In this document: in pieces, positions 1-9,083 of the stretch
How the letters are laid out: each line of letters starts with the position of its first letter
Numbering within the stretch: the stretch's first letter is position 1
Assembly: GCF_042408735.1 (NCBI RefSeq)
Contig: NZ_JBHOQV010000146.1
Location: forward strand, 1 to 64,000
Direction of reading: 5' to 3'
Origin: Thermogemmatispora sp042408735
Lineage (GTDB): Bacteria > Chloroflexota > Ktedonobacteria > Ktedonobacterales > Ktedonobacteraceae
Length of the DNA stretch: 64,000 nt
Made by a program: the position numbers and the translations under genes
Notes under the pieces: generated by a model
What the model was told of the DNA's origin: nothing
The model's input: only the letters and a program-made list of their open reading frames with translations
Databases searched by the model: none

Positions 1-2
1 TC

Positions 3-11
3 TGGTAAAAT
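3..11 (+). promoter_or_regulatory. Extended -10 promoter candidate for the PimA-like gene
   Basis: TGG followed by TAAAAT forms an extended -10 element about 105 bases before the GTG start at 116. Any -35 region would lie outside the window. Sequence-only call. Confidence 0.3.
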
Positions 12-115
12 GTTGTATGGCGCCTTTGGCTGAGTAGGAGGGGACCGTGGCCGGGCTTGCGTAAGGTCCAGGGGATAGTCGCGTCTCTACAACATTGTAA
101 GGCAGGGAGCGACTC

Positions 116-1285
116 GTGAAAATAGGTCTCGTGACTCCATACGATTGGAGCTATCCTGGTGGAGTGCGTGAACATGTCCGCCATTTGGCGCGTGAGTTTC
201 GCAAAATGGGTCTGGAGGTGCGCATCCTTGCCCCGGTCTCTCGAGATGACGAGCGGTTGGCAGAGGAACAGGTCTATAAGATGGCCGGGGCCTCACCCGT
301 TCCTTTTAATGGCTCGATCGCTCGCGTGGCCCTGAACCCCTATCTGGGGCGGCGCGTGCGCTCTGTGCTGCAGCACGAGCGTTTTGATATTATCCATCTT
401 CACGAGCCATTGATTCCTGGTTTGCCCCTGGCGGTGCTACGCTTCTCGCGGGCAATCAATGTCGGGACATTTCACGCCTTTGCTGCTGCCAGGATTACCT
501 CCACACCCTATCTGGCCTATGCATCGCTGCATCCTTTCCTGCGCCCTTACTTTCGCCGGCTGGCCGGGCGCATCGCCGTTTCATCGGCGGCCTACCAGTT
601 TGTTTCACGCTACTTTCCGGCGGACTATCGCCTGATCCCGAATGGGATCGATCTAGAGCGCTTCAACATCTGGAACCAGCCTTTACCCTGGTTCATGGAT
701 GGGAAGCGGAACATCCTCTTTGTCGGGCGGTTTGAGAAGCGCAAGGGCGCCAAATACCTGTTACGCGCTATCCCCGCGATCCGTGAGCGCCATCCCGACA
801 CACGCTTCATTTTCGTGGGTGAAGGCGGGTTGAAGCGCGGTTTCGAACGCTTTGTGGAGAAGCAGGGCTGGCAGGATGTGGTCTTTGTGGGCCGGGTTTC
901 GGCGGAAGAGCTGCCACGCTACTTTGCCAGCGCTCATGTCTTCTGTGCCCCCTCGATCGGCGGGGAAAGCCTGGGGGTGGTCCTGCTGGAAGCGATGGCT
1001 TCCGGCGTACCCGTGGTGGCGAGCAACATCGAGGGGTATGCCACAGTTATCACTCACGGCCTCAATGGCCTCTTAGCGCCCCCACGCGATAGCCTCGCGC
1101 TTAGCATGGCTATCTGTCGCCTGCTGGAGGATGAGCCACTGCGGCGCCGTCTGGTGGAGGCTGGCCTGCAAACCTGCCAGCAGTATGCTTGGCCACAGAT
1201 CGCCCGTCGCGTGCTGGATTATTATCAGGAGCTGCTAGAAGAGCGGCAGCTCCTCTATGCCCTGCGTGAGCGGGAGCCGGTTTAA
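116..1285 (+). CDS. GT4 glycosyltransferase, PimA-like (phosphatidylinositol mannosyltransferase type)
   Basis: A 389-residue GT-B fold glycosyltransferase that should transfer a sugar from a nucleotide donor on the cytoplasmic membrane face. The N-terminal acceptor domain opens with a P-x-GGV loop (residues 14-17) and has HLHEP (94-98). The C-terminal donor domain has GRFEKRKG (204-211) and GGESLGVVLLEA (282-293), the GT4 donor-binding motif. The run VPFNGSIAR (62-70) and the overall layout resemble mycobacterial PimA as I remember it. The start is GTG at 116, preceded by AGGGAG at a good distance; the reading begins MKIGLVTPYDW, matching the family start. A CDP-alcohol phosphatidyltransferase follows on the same strand, which fits synthesis of a glycosylated phospholipid. 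The exact sugar and acceptor are not proven. Confidence 0.85.
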   Translation: MKIGLVTPYDWSYPGGVREHVRHLAREFRKMGLEVRILAPVSRDDERLAEEQVYKMAGASPVPFNGSIARVALNPYLGRRVRSVLQHERFDIIHLHEPLIPGLPLAVLRFSRAINVGTFHAFAAARITSTPYLAYASLHPFLRPYFRRLAGRIAVSSAAYQFVSRYFPADYRLIPNGIDLERFNIWNQPLPWFMDGKRNILFVGRFEKRKGAKYLLRAIPAIRERHPDTRFIFVGEGGLKRGFERFVEKQGWQDVVFVGRVSAEELPRYFASAHVFCAPSIGGESLGVVLLEAMASGVPVVASNIEGYATVITHGLNGLLAPPRDSLALSMAICRLLEDEPLRRRLVEAGLQTCQQYAWPQIARRVLDYYQELLEERQLLYALREREPV

Positions 1286-1847
1286 ACGGCCCTTTTCTCC
1301 GCAGCAGGCCAGCGAACGCGCTGGATTGGGCCACAGCACCGGCTGGCTGCGCTTAGCCGAGCCGCTCAGTAGCGGTGAGCTGGATGGAGAAGAAGTAGAC
1401 AGGCCAGGGAGAGAGATAGCTCCCACCTCCCATCGGATGGGAACGACTGGCTCACCAGCGAAGAGAGGAGAGCAGGGCAGATGGCCAGCCAGAAGCTAAG
1501 TGCTTTCAGGGCACGGGCAGCAAAGGGGCTGCTCCTGTGCCCGCCGTTGGCTCAATGTCGACCTCGCAAAACCTCGGCCAGCGCTCGGCTGCCTTGTTCA
1601 CCGACGATCTGCGCTGCGCATTGCTCGCGCTTACGCTTGCCTCACTCTCTCGCCTTGCCGCTGCAGTGGTCATACTCTGGCTGCTGTCAGTCAGAGGGAA
1701 AACACCAGAGGCAGGGACGCGGTGCGCTACTCTGCGTTTGTTTGGTTGTGTAGTGCGTTGTCTACGTCATCTTCAGAGGCCCTCGCGGCAGGCTCGCTGC
1801 GAAAAAAGAGCTAGTCCGAAGAGGGCCGGGTATGGTACAATAAAGAT
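1286..1847. other. Intergenic region, 562 bases, no supported gene
   Basis: Short open frames here overlap each other in several registers, lack a convincing ribosome-binding site and resemble no family. Only the promoter at the 3' end (1833-1841) is supported. Confidence 0.5.
1833..1841 (+). promoter_or_regulatory. Extended -10 promoter predicting a leaderless mRNA
   Basis: TGG-TACAAT is an extended -10 ending only six bases before the ATG at 1848. The expected transcription start falls on or next to the A of that ATG, and no Shine-Dalgarno sequence fits in front of it. The downstream gene is therefore probably transcribed without a leader. Confidence 0.55.
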
Positions 1848-2669
1848 ATGTTAAGCAGACGCATCCAGCAACAAGTTCGACTCCTAGTGGCTTTCATTAT
1901 CAGACCGCTAGCCAACCTTGGCGTGACTCCAAATATGTTAACGCTTGTCGGGCTGTTGCTTAGCGGCTTAACAGCCCTGGTGATAGCGCAGGGGTACCTG
2001 GTGGCAGGCGGTTTGCTGGTGTTGTTTGCTGGCATCTTCGACATGTTCGATGGGGCTGTGGCTCGCGTTCGCCAGGCGGCTACGACCTTTGGCGCTTTCT
2101 TTGACTCGACTCTCGACCGCTATTCGGAAAGTGTCATTCTCTTTGGGCTGCTCTGGTATGTGTTGCAGCGGCCAGATCTCCATGAGCAGCTCTGGCCCTT
2201 CGGCCATGAGCAGCTCTGGATGATTGTCCTGGTGTTTGTCGCTGTTGTCGGCTCGCTGATGGTTAGCTATACTAAAGCACGCGCCGAAGGTCTCGGACTG
2301 GAATGTAAAACTGGATTGCTTGCCCGCCCCGAACGTGTCGTCATCCTGGCCATTGGCCTGATTATGGGCATTGAGATCTGGGCACTGGTTCTACTGGCGG
2401 TCTTCTCTCAGGTCACCGCTCTCGAGCGCATGTTTTATGTCTGGCGCATCACGCGCCGGCAGGAGAGTGAGCGCGCCACGTCTCAGCCGGCTCCTGCTTC
2501 CGCTCCGCTCGCCAGTGATCAGCAGAGCAGTGCCCGCCTTGAGCGCGACCACGAGCAACGCGCTCGCTTCCTGGGCCGGGGCCGGGCCGGCAAGGCCCAA
2601 GAAACACCTGCGCGCCCCGTTCCCAGCCATATCCCGCCTCTCAGCGGCGGTATGCAGCAACAAGAGTGA
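1848..2669 (+). CDS. CDP-alcohol phosphatidyltransferase (PgsA / phosphatidylinositol-phosphate synthase type)
   Basis: An integral membrane enzyme that swaps CMP in a CDP-linked lipid for an alcohol such as inositol phosphate or glycerol phosphate. The full family signature D-x2-D-G-A-x2-A-R-x8-G-x3-D-x3-D runs from D65 to D90 (DMFDGAVAR then G82, D86, D90). Hydrophobic segments follow at about 95-107, 120-140 and 160-190. The last ~70 residues are polar, Ala/Pro/Gln-rich and probably a disordered cytoplasmic tail not common in the family. Pairing with the PimA-like gene upstream suggests inositol phosphate as acceptor, as in the actinobacterial pgsA-pimA neighbourhood; this is inference. 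The ATG at 1848 has no Shine-Dalgarno but sits just after a -10 box. Confidence 0.85.
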   Translation: MLSRRIQQQVRLLVAFIIRPLANLGVTPNMLTLVGLLLSGLTALVIAQGYLVAGGLLVLFAGIFDMFDGAVARVRQAATTFGAFFDSTLDRYSESVILFGLLWYVLQRPDLHEQLWPFGHEQLWMIVLVFVAVVGSLMVSYTKARAEGLGLECKTGLLARPERVVILAIGLIMGIEIWALVLLAVFSQVTALERMFYVWRITRRQESERATSQPAPASAPLASDQQSSARLERDHEQRARFLGRGRAGKAQETPARPVPSHIPPLSGGMQQQE

Positions 2670-2997
2670 TTCCAAGCTTTGCGAACGGTGTAGAGGAGAT
2701 CGGGATCGGACGTGCATGTAGCGTGAGGTGCCTGTCGCAAGAAGCGGAGGACAGGCAGGGCGGATAGATGGTAGTGAGCATCCGCCCATCTTTGCAACGC
2801 GGATCGGTGAAAGTACGGCGTGTTTCGATGTGCTTACTCTTGATTAGCTAGCCTTTTCCCGAGCACCCGTTGAAGTAGAGCAGACGATAGGCGAGCAATG
2901 ACGACATCCATTCGCCCTGACGGTTCTGTGCGTCAAGTACCTCTCCCGAAAGTCGCCTGCGCTCCGGTCCCGAATTAGTGAGACTGGAGATCTTTTT

Positions 2998-5559
2998 GTG
3001 ACAAGAGAACATTCGCAGCCAGAGAAGAGCGACGTTGATGTGTCCGTCGCAAAGGAAGCATTTGCCTCCGAAGACGCAGCAACTCCTGCTTCTCTAGAAC
3101 CGACTGCGCCCCCCGGGGCGCAGGTGCCGGAGGGTACTGTGGAAGGGCAGAAGCAACCACCTGCGCGGGAGAGCGTGGACGCTGCTCCTGGCTATGAGCT
3201 TCCGTCTCGGGCGGAGGCCTCCTCTCAGCGCATCCAGGAAAGCGTCGCCGCCTACTCACCCGTTGAACCCCTTTCCGCCTCTTCCACTCCCTCTACACCA
3301 GCAGCACAGGAGGCCTTTGCGACAGCGAGCGAGGAAGGCTCCTCGCTCATAGAGGACTTTCTGCCGTTCAGTGAGGGGAAGGTCCGTCCCTTCAGTGAGT
3401 TTATTGAGGAGTTTCGTCAGGCAGAGGAAGCCCGCCAGGCCGCTACGCGCGAAGCGGTGCATGAGGCGCTAGATGCTCTCAGCTCCTTGAGTAGGGTGGG
3501 TGACTTGGCCACGTCCCCTGAGCGCGAGAGCGGCCCCTCCGCTCATCAACCGGCTGCTTCGCTGCCAGTCGAACCAATGCCTATGCTGGCCATTCCCGGA
3601 CGCCTCTCGTTTGTGAGCAGCGGTAGCGGCCTGGTGATTAGCTCGCCTTCGGCGAGTGAGGCTCAGGTCCAGTCGGCAGAGCCGTCGACCGAGTCCGCTC
3701 GCGAGGAACAGAGCGGCGGTGAACCCGCTCAGCCTGGGCAGGTGCCCGCGCCTGCCGAGGAACCGACTGAAAAGCTGCCGGAGGAGCCGCCGGTTGCCCA
3801 GATGCCACCGGAGGCACAGGGTCCCGCGGCACCTGAGAAGCCTGCTGAGCGTCCACCGTCGCCATTGTTGCGCCCGGCGACGCGCATCCGTTTGCCTCGC
3901 TATGGGCGTCTGCGTGAGCCATTTATCGAGGAGCGCCCCTCTCCCGAGCCGGAAGCGGAAAAGGGCGCTGAAGAGGAAAGCCAGGCCGTCGCGCCTGCCG
4001 CGGCTCAGACCAGCAGCGAACCGATTGCCGTTCCTCCTCCCGGCGAAGGGGAGGCTGGCAACACCGAGGCCACGACCGTGACCGGCGAAGAGGGACAAAC
4101 GGCTCGTCCCGCGCGTCGCTATCGCTTCGATCGTCCGGCAACTACGGTCAATAGCGCTATGTTCCTGGTCAATCCATCTCAGCAGTCGGCACCTCCTGAG
4201 CAGCAGCGCGAGACCGATGAGAAACTGGCTGCTTCTGGTAGCCGCGGTCCTAGCTTGGCGGCCCAAGAGGAGCATCGACCCGCGACGGAACAAGCGAAGA
4301 CGACAACTACTCCCGGCCAGCGCGCCGGCGAGGTTCTTCCTGTCTCGCCTCGTGAGATGCTAAACGAGCAGACTGTGGAAGAGCAGCAATATAATAATCA
4401 GAACAAAGATAGTAGAAAGCAGCAACAAGAGAAAGAACAAGAACAGGAGCAGCCGGCTGCCCCTGTGACTTTGCAAGCGCAGCCGACGGCCAACGGCGCC
4501 AGGCCGGCGGCTCAGGAGGCCCAGGCTCCTGCCCCTGAAGATCTGCCTCCGCTGGAGTACTCTGAGATTCAGGCGGCCACCTCACGTCGGCGACGCCGTC
4601 GTCGTTCCAAGTCGGCGGCTGCCCCTGCGCCCGCGCCGGCAGTTGAGCCGACGCCACCCCCGATTGCTCCGCCGCCCACGCCGGTCTCTCCGGTCACTGT
4701 GCCGCCTGTGACGCAGCCGGCGTCGGCACCGGCCTCGCAGCCGACAGCTCCTGCCGGACTCTACCATATTATCTCCGGCACTACTATGAACCAGATGAAC
4801 CTGGGTAACGAGTTCGGAGGTCCTTTCATGGCGCCAGAACCTTCGCCCGCACGCGGCAGCGTGGCTGTGCGCGAAGCTGGTGTGCGCCCTTCACGCTCCG
4901 ATGTGCAGCGGAACAATGTTGTCTATCCTAATAACCGGGGCAGTGATCCTATGGCTCAGTTCGCCAATACGGTCGTGCAAGCCATCCAATCGCAAACCGA
5001 CCGTATTGTAGCCGAGCTGCGCCGTTCTCAGCAGTCACCAACCAACGTTTCGGTCTCGATTCCCCCTCCGCCGTCCACAGAGCGGGTCGGGGTCTTCGTC
5101 GATGTAGCCAATCTGCTCTACTCCGCGCGCACGCTGCGGCTCACCATCGACTTTGGCAAGCTGCTCGACTTCCTGCGCGGCAATCGTCGTCTGGTGCGAG
5201 CCCATGCCTATTGCCCGACCAGCCCGCAGCCCGGCGATGAGCAGATGTTCCTGCAGGCCGTCAAGGGCCTGGGATACCGCATCACGACGAAGAACTATAA
5301 GACGTTCTCCAGCGGTGCCAAAAAGGCCGATCTCGATCTGGACCTCTGCATGGATGTCGTGCGGCTTGTCGAGAGCCGGGCTGTTGATTGTATTGTTCTG
5401 GTCAGCGGCGATAGCGATTTTATGCCGATGCTCGATTACTGCTCGGATCACGGCGTGCGCGTCGAGGTGGCCGCCTTCGACGAGGCCATGTCGGCCACGC
5501 TGCGCCAAAGCTGCGACCTCTTCATCAATCTCTCGGTACTGGAGGAGATCCGCGCCTGA
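2998..5559 (+). CDS. NYN-domain (LabA/DUF88-like) protein with a very long low-complexity N-terminus
   Basis: 853 residues. About residues 1-690 are Pro/Ala/Glu/Gln-rich and look disordered, with an Arg-rich basic patch (SRRRRRRRSKS) near residue 530. The C-terminal ~155 residues form an NYN domain, a PIN-like fold tied to RNA cleavage. It starts at RVGVFVDVANLL (~697), then KADLDLDLCMD (~780) and SGDSDFMPML (~803), which supply the acidic residues of the PIN-type metal site. The GTG start at 2998 has GGAG about nine bases upstream. LabA/Limkain-type NYN proteins act on RNA or in regulation; the substrate here is unknown. A strong terminator follows at 5677, so it is probably monocistronic. 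Confidence 0.8.
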   Translation: MTREHSQPEKSDVDVSVAKEAFASEDAATPASLEPTAPPGAQVPEGTVEGQKQPPARESVDAAPGYELPSRAEASSQRIQESVAAYSPVEPLSASSTPSTPAAQEAFATASEEGSSLIEDFLPFSEGKVRPFSEFIEEFRQAEEARQAATREAVHEALDALSSLSRVGDLATSPERESGPSAHQPAASLPVEPMPMLAIPGRLSFVSSGSGLVISSPSASEAQVQSAEPSTESAREEQSGGEPAQPGQVPAPAEEPTEKLPEEPPVAQMPPEAQGPAAPEKPAERPPSPLLRPATRIRLPRYGRLREPFIEERPSPEPEAEKGAEEESQAVAPAAAQTSSEPIAVPPPGEGEAGNTEATTVTGEEGQTARPARRYRFDRPATTVNSAMFLVNPSQQSAPPEQQRETDEKLAASGSRGPSLAAQEEHRPATEQAKTTTTPGQRAGEVLPVSPREMLNEQTVEEQQYNNQNKDSRKQQQEKEQEQEQPAAPVTLQAQPTANGARPAAQEAQAPAPEDLPPLEYSEIQAATSRRRRRRRSKSAAAPAPAPAVEPTPPPIAPPPTPVSPVTVPPVTQPASAPASQPTAPAGLYHIISGTTMNQMNLGNEFGGPFMAPEPSPARGSVAVREAGVRPSRSDVQRNNVVYPNNRGSDPMAQFANTVVQAIQSQTDRIVAELRRSQQSPTNVSVSIPPPPSTERVGVFVDVANLLYSARTLRLTIDFGKLLDFLRGNRRLVRAHAYCPTSPQPGDEQMFLQAVKGLGYRITTKNYKTFSSGAKKADLDLDLCMDVVRLVESRAVDCIVLVSGDSDFMPMLDYCSDHGVRVEVAAFDEAMSATLRQSCDLFINLSVLEEIRA

Positions 5560-5676
5560 GAGCGCCCTGGAGGGAAGCCAGAGGCACAGGCGCAGAGCTG
5601 TAGTCCTCTGTGACCACTGGCTCCCTCTGGAAGAACGTCTGCGAGAAGGTCGCCATACGGCTGGCACACCAGCACG

Positions 5677-5740
5677 GCGGCGAGGAGTCCAGGATCAGCC
5701 CAAAGCAGGCGGCTGATCGCTCCTCGCCGCTTTTCTTGCT
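5677..5740 (+). terminator. Rho-independent terminator after the NYN gene
   Basis: Two stacked perfect stems: GCGGCGAGGAG (5677-5687) pairs with CTCCTCGCCGC (5720-5730), and inside it GATCAGCC (5693-5700) pairs with GGCTGATC (5711-5718) around a 10-base loop. TTTTCTT follows at 5731. It lies about 120 bases after the stop of the NYN gene. Confidence 0.85.
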
Positions 5741-6151
5741 CCCTGGTTGACTGCTTCTCCTCCCCTCCTCTGTCTGCTTGCTTGCCTATCTGCCTGCCCG
5801 AACAGTTCCCATCGGCCAATAGCCAGGCCAGCAAGCGAGTCGCGCCCGGGCTGCGCTGGACTGCCGACCTCTGAGCCTGTGAGATGTTACAGTTCAGCAG
5901 CGTATAATTGACATGGAACCACCGCAAGGTCTCTGCCGCTGCCCGGTGCTATCCCGCTAGAACAGTTGGACCGTGCTGTCCTGGTTTCTTACGGCTCTGC
6001 TTGTCTCTGGATCTGCAGCCTGCTGTTGGGTATGGCATAACAGATGGAAGCAGGGCGTCTTATTTGTTTGTCGCTACCACTACATTAACAGGAAGAGAGC
6101 TTTTCCGCTGGCACACTACAATCTCTGGGGAGAGAAGAAAGGAACGCGCGT
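5741..6151 (+). promoter_or_regulatory. Upstream region of the BMP lipoprotein gene with a -10 box
   Basis: A perfect TATAAT lies at 5903-5908, with no good -35 at 17 bases. A second TACAAT is at 6117-6122. The leader from the first would be about 240 bases. I looked for a purine riboswitch, given the transporter family, and did not recognise one. No gene is supported here. Confidence 0.4.
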
Positions 6152-7237
6152 ATGCGAAACGGTGGCACATCAGCCCGCATCGTGGCACTGCTCACCTTCT
6201 TAAGTCTCCTGCTGGCTGCTTGTGGCGGTGGCAACACGAGCAGTTCGGGGGGCGGCGGAGCCACTACCCCCACAGCGCAGACGGCCATCTCGGTGGCCCT
6301 CGTCACAGATATCGGCGGTTTGAACGACCGTAGCTTCAACCACCTGGCCTACGTCGGCTACACTAAGGCTATGAACGAGTTCCATTTTACGCGCCAGGTG
6401 ATCGAGACCAAAAACCAGGCCGATTACGTCAAGAACCTCACTTTGGCGGCCCGCAGCGCAGATCTGGTCTTCGCTGTTGGCTTCCTGATGCAGAATGCCG
6501 TCGATCAGGTGGCGCATCAGTTCCCCAATAAGAAGTTCGCCATCATCGATGGCTGCGCCGTTCCCGCCGGCAAGCAGGATTGCGAGTCGCTCTCGAACGT
6601 GGCCCCGCTTTTCTTTAAGGAGCAAGAGGCTGGCTGTCTTGTCGGCGCCATCGCCGCTCAGATGGAACTGGATGGCAAGTCTAAGATTCCCCAGTTGCGC
6701 GGCCACAATACGATTGGCGCCGTCGGAGGATTGCCTATTCCGCCCGTCAATCGCTATATTGCCGGCTACAAGTTCTGCGCTAAAAAGGTTGATCCCAACA
6801 TCACGGTGGTAATTAACTATTCGCAGGATTTCACCGCCACCGACAAGTGTAAGGATGCCGCACTTAGCCAGATCAATCAGCACAATGCTGACATCATTTT
6901 CCAGGTGGCCGGCGGGTGTGGTGTGGGTGCCCTCGATGCCGCCGACCAGGAAGGGGTCTTCGGGATCGGCGTGGATGCCGATCAGAATTATCTCCATCCC
7001 AAGAGCGTGATCACGAGCGCACTCAAGAAGGTTGATGTGGCGGTCTATGATACGATCAGCGACTACGCTCATGGCAAGTTCACCAACAATCCCCCGCGCT
7101 TCGATCTGGCTCATGATGGAGTCGGCTACGGTACGTTGAGCAGCGTGGTGCCTGCCGATGCCAAGAACAAGGCCGACCAGATCGCTGATCAGATCAGGGC
7201 TGGCACGCTGGTGGTTCCTGAAAATATTCCTTCTTGA
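6152..7237 (+). CDS. BMP-family ABC transporter substrate-binding lipoprotein
   Basis: 361 residues. A signal peptide of about 20 hydrophobic residues ends in the lipobox LLAAC with the lipidated cysteine at 24, followed by a Gly/Ser/Thr linker typical of membrane-tethered binding proteins. The mature part follows the Med/BmpA family: VALVTDIGGLNDRSFNH (first strand and ligand loop), VFAVGF, QVAGGCGVGALDAA, IGVDADQ. This family binds purine nucleosides in characterised cases (Treponema PnrA). AAGGA precedes the ATG at 6152. Two permease genes and an ATPase of the matching type follow downstream but behind a terminator and a new promoter, so the lipoprotein is probably made from its own short transcript, in excess over the membrane parts. 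Confidence 0.93.
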   Translation: MRNGGTSARIVALLTFLSLLLAACGGGNTSSSGGGGATTPTAQTAISVALVTDIGGLNDRSFNHLAYVGYTKAMNEFHFTRQVIETKNQADYVKNLTLAARSADLVFAVGFLMQNAVDQVAHQFPNKKFAIIDGCAVPAGKQDCESLSNVAPLFFKEQEAGCLVGAIAAQMELDGKSKIPQLRGHNTIGAVGGLPIPPVNRYIAGYKFCAKKVDPNITVVINYSQDFTATDKCKDAALSQINQHNADIIFQVAGGCGVGALDAADQEGVFGIGVDADQNYLHPKSVITSALKKVDVAVYDTISDYAHGKFTNNPPRFDLAHDGVGYGTLSSVVPADAKNKADQIADQIRAGTLVVPENIPS

Positions 7238-7274
7238 TCGGCAGCGTAAGCCTATGACTTAGCGGCCCGGGCGC

Positions 7275-7320
7275 GACCAGAGCGGGAACCTTCCGCAGTC
7301 CCGCTCTGGTCCTTTGTTCT
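7275..7320 (+). terminator. Rho-independent terminator between lipoprotein and permease genes
   Basis: A perfect 13-bp stem, GACCAGAGCGGGA (7275-7287) with TCCCGCTCTGGTC (7299-7311), 11-base loop, then CTTTGTTCT. It separates the binding-protein gene from the rest of the transporter. Confidence 0.85.
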
Positions 7321-7527
7321 CTCGCCGCTTTCCTGCCGGTCTCCCGCTGTTCCGCTCCTTTCCTATCTGTCTGTCTGTTGTCTGTAACGGGCAGGGACTG
7401 GCCTGGCTGGCTGGGTGCGCTGGCCTGCAGGAGATCCTATTCCGCCATGAGCTGGCCCTGGGGAGACCGCCCTCGCTCCGAGCCGTATTCTGGGCGCCTG
7501 CTAGCTCTTGCCGTCCTTAAGCAGCGC

Positions 7528-7556
7528 TTGTCTCTGCTTTGTGCCAATGCTATCAT
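7528..7556 (+). promoter_or_regulatory. Promoter for the permease-permease-ATPase unit
   Basis: TTGTCT (7528-7533), 17-base spacer, TATCAT (7551-7556) preceded by TGC, an extended -10. It lies downstream of the terminator and about 120 bases before the first permease start. Confidence 0.6.
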
Positions 7557-7676
7557 TACAATTCAGTTTTTTGTGTGACGTGACGGAGCATATAGCCAGG
7601 CAGAAGACTGATCGCTTCTTCTCCCTTATCCTCGTCGTGCTGCCTGGTAACTGCTGATCTGGAGGACTTGCGATCT

Positions 7677-9080
7677 ATGGCCTTGCAGACTGCTCAACCG
7701 CGCTCACCTACACCTCCGGCCCTGGAGACCAGGTCGACGGCCTGGCTGCTCTGGCTGCGCAGGGTCGGCGCCGGGCTGGGGCGCCCGCTGCTGGCACTGC
7801 TGCTGGCGATGGTGGCCGGAGTGATTGTGATCATGATCACCTCTTCCGGCTCGCTTCTCGATCGTTTCAACGCCGCCCTGCTGGCCTATGGCTACCTCTT
7901 CTCGGGAGCCTTCGGCAACGCTGCCAATCTCTCCTTCTCCCTGGTGAATGTTACGCCCCTCATCTTCACCGGTCTCTCCGTGGCCATTGCCTACCGGGCG
8001 CGCCTCTTTAATATTGGGGCCGAGGGTCAGTTTGCTGCTGGAGCGATTCTGGCAGCCATCATTGGCCTCAAGTGCTCGACCTGGCCTGGCTGGTTGCTGG
8101 CTCCGCTGATGATCGTGGCCGGGGCTCTGGCCGGAGCAGTCTGGGGCGGCATCGTTGGTCTTCTCAAGGCCTGGCGAGGGGCTCATGAGGTGGTGACGAC
8201 CATCATGCTCAACTGGATTATCTTCTATATCAGCGACTGGCTCGTCTCCGGTCCCCTGCAGGCTCCGGGCCAGGCCGATCAGACATCCTCTATGCCCCCG
8301 CAGACCAATCTCCCCAAGCTCTCGGTGCTCTATGATCAGACGCTGGGCCATTTTCTCCCCCCCATCAATCAGCCTGAGCAGTACATCGTCGACATTAGTT
8401 TTCTCCTGGCCCTGCTGGCTTTGGTGGTCTACTGGTTCCTGATGACACGCACCACCTTTGGCTACGAAACGCGCGTGGTCGGGGAGAATCCACGGGCAGC
8501 TCAGTACGCCGGGATCTCGGTGAAGCGCAATGTGGTGCTGGTCATGACACTCGCTGGCCTCTTTGCGGGCCTCGGCGGCACATTGCAGCTGATGGGCCAG
8601 TACCCCTACGAGGTCATCGGCCAGGTCTTCCGTAACGATACTACCGGCTTCGATGCGATCGGCGTCGCTCTGCTCGGACGGATGACCGCCATCGGCATCT
8701 TTCTGGGAGCCTTGCTTTTCGGAGGCATGCGTCAGGGTGGCTCTCTGATGCAGCTGAAGGCCAATGTGCCCGGCGACCTGGTCTATATTATTGAAGCGCT
8801 GGTCCTCTTTAGCATCGCGATCCAGTTCCTCCCTGTCATTCGGCAGGCTCTGGTGAAGCGCTTCTCTGCGGCCCGCCGGCCAACGGTGGTGGCCGCTCTG
8901 GCCGGAGGAGTAGTCGACCTGGACCAGGCCCCGGCTAACGGAGCAGCTGCTCCGTCACTCGACGAGCAGCCATCATCTGAGACCGGGAGGGCTACCCTCG
9001 ATGCCGGGCAGAGAGCGACTCAGTCTCAGCCTCAGTCCCCGTCTCAGGAGCGTCAACATCAGCAGAATGGGGAGGTGTGA
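7677..9080 (+). CDS. ABC transporter permease, BMP/nucleoside type (NupP/YufP-like)
   Basis: 467 residues with about nine or ten membrane segments between residues ~30 and ~395. Family landmarks include YRARLFNIGAEGQF, AHEVVTTIMLNWI and ETRVVGENPRAAQYAGIS, the last being the cytoplasmic loop (EAA-like) that docks on the ATPase. The start is taken as ATG 7677 because GGAGG (7661-7665) is 11 bases upstream; a TTG nine bases earlier would sit almost on the Shine-Dalgarno. The final ~70 residues are hydrophilic, Gln/Ser/Ala-rich and probably an unstructured cytoplasmic tail beyond normal family length. It overlaps nothing and ends three bases before the second permease, so the two are translationally linked. 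Confidence 0.93.
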   Translation: MALQTAQPRSPTPPALETRSTAWLLWLRRVGAGLGRPLLALLLAMVAGVIVIMITSSGSLLDRFNAALLAYGYLFSGAFGNAANLSFSLVNVTPLIFTGLSVAIAYRARLFNIGAEGQFAAGAILAAIIGLKCSTWPGWLLAPLMIVAGALAGAVWGGIVGLLKAWRGAHEVVTTIMLNWIIFYISDWLVSGPLQAPGQADQTSSMPPQTNLPKLSVLYDQTLGHFLPPINQPEQYIVDISFLLALLALVVYWFLMTRTTFGYETRVVGENPRAAQYAGISVKRNVVLVMTLAGLFAGLGGTLQLMGQYPYEVIGQVFRNDTTGFDAIGVALLGRMTAIGIFLGALLFGGMRQGGSLMQLKANVPGDLVYIIEALVLFSIAIQFLPVIRQALVKRFSAARRPTVVAALAGGVVDLDQAPANGAAAPSLDEQPSSETGRATLDAGQRATQSQPQSPSQERQHQQNGEV

Positions 9081-9083
9081 AGC

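Noticed and set aside
1481..1854. Three overlapping plus-strand frames between the first two genes
   Set aside because: Competing registers, no ribosome-binding site and no family match.
3469..4293. 274-codon minus-strand frame in the NYN gene's low-complexity region
   Set aside because: Arg/Leu-rich reading typical of the complement of a Pro/Glu-rich gene.
5909..6151. Purine riboswitch before the BMP lipoprotein gene
   Set aside because: The expected conserved core sequences were not seen.
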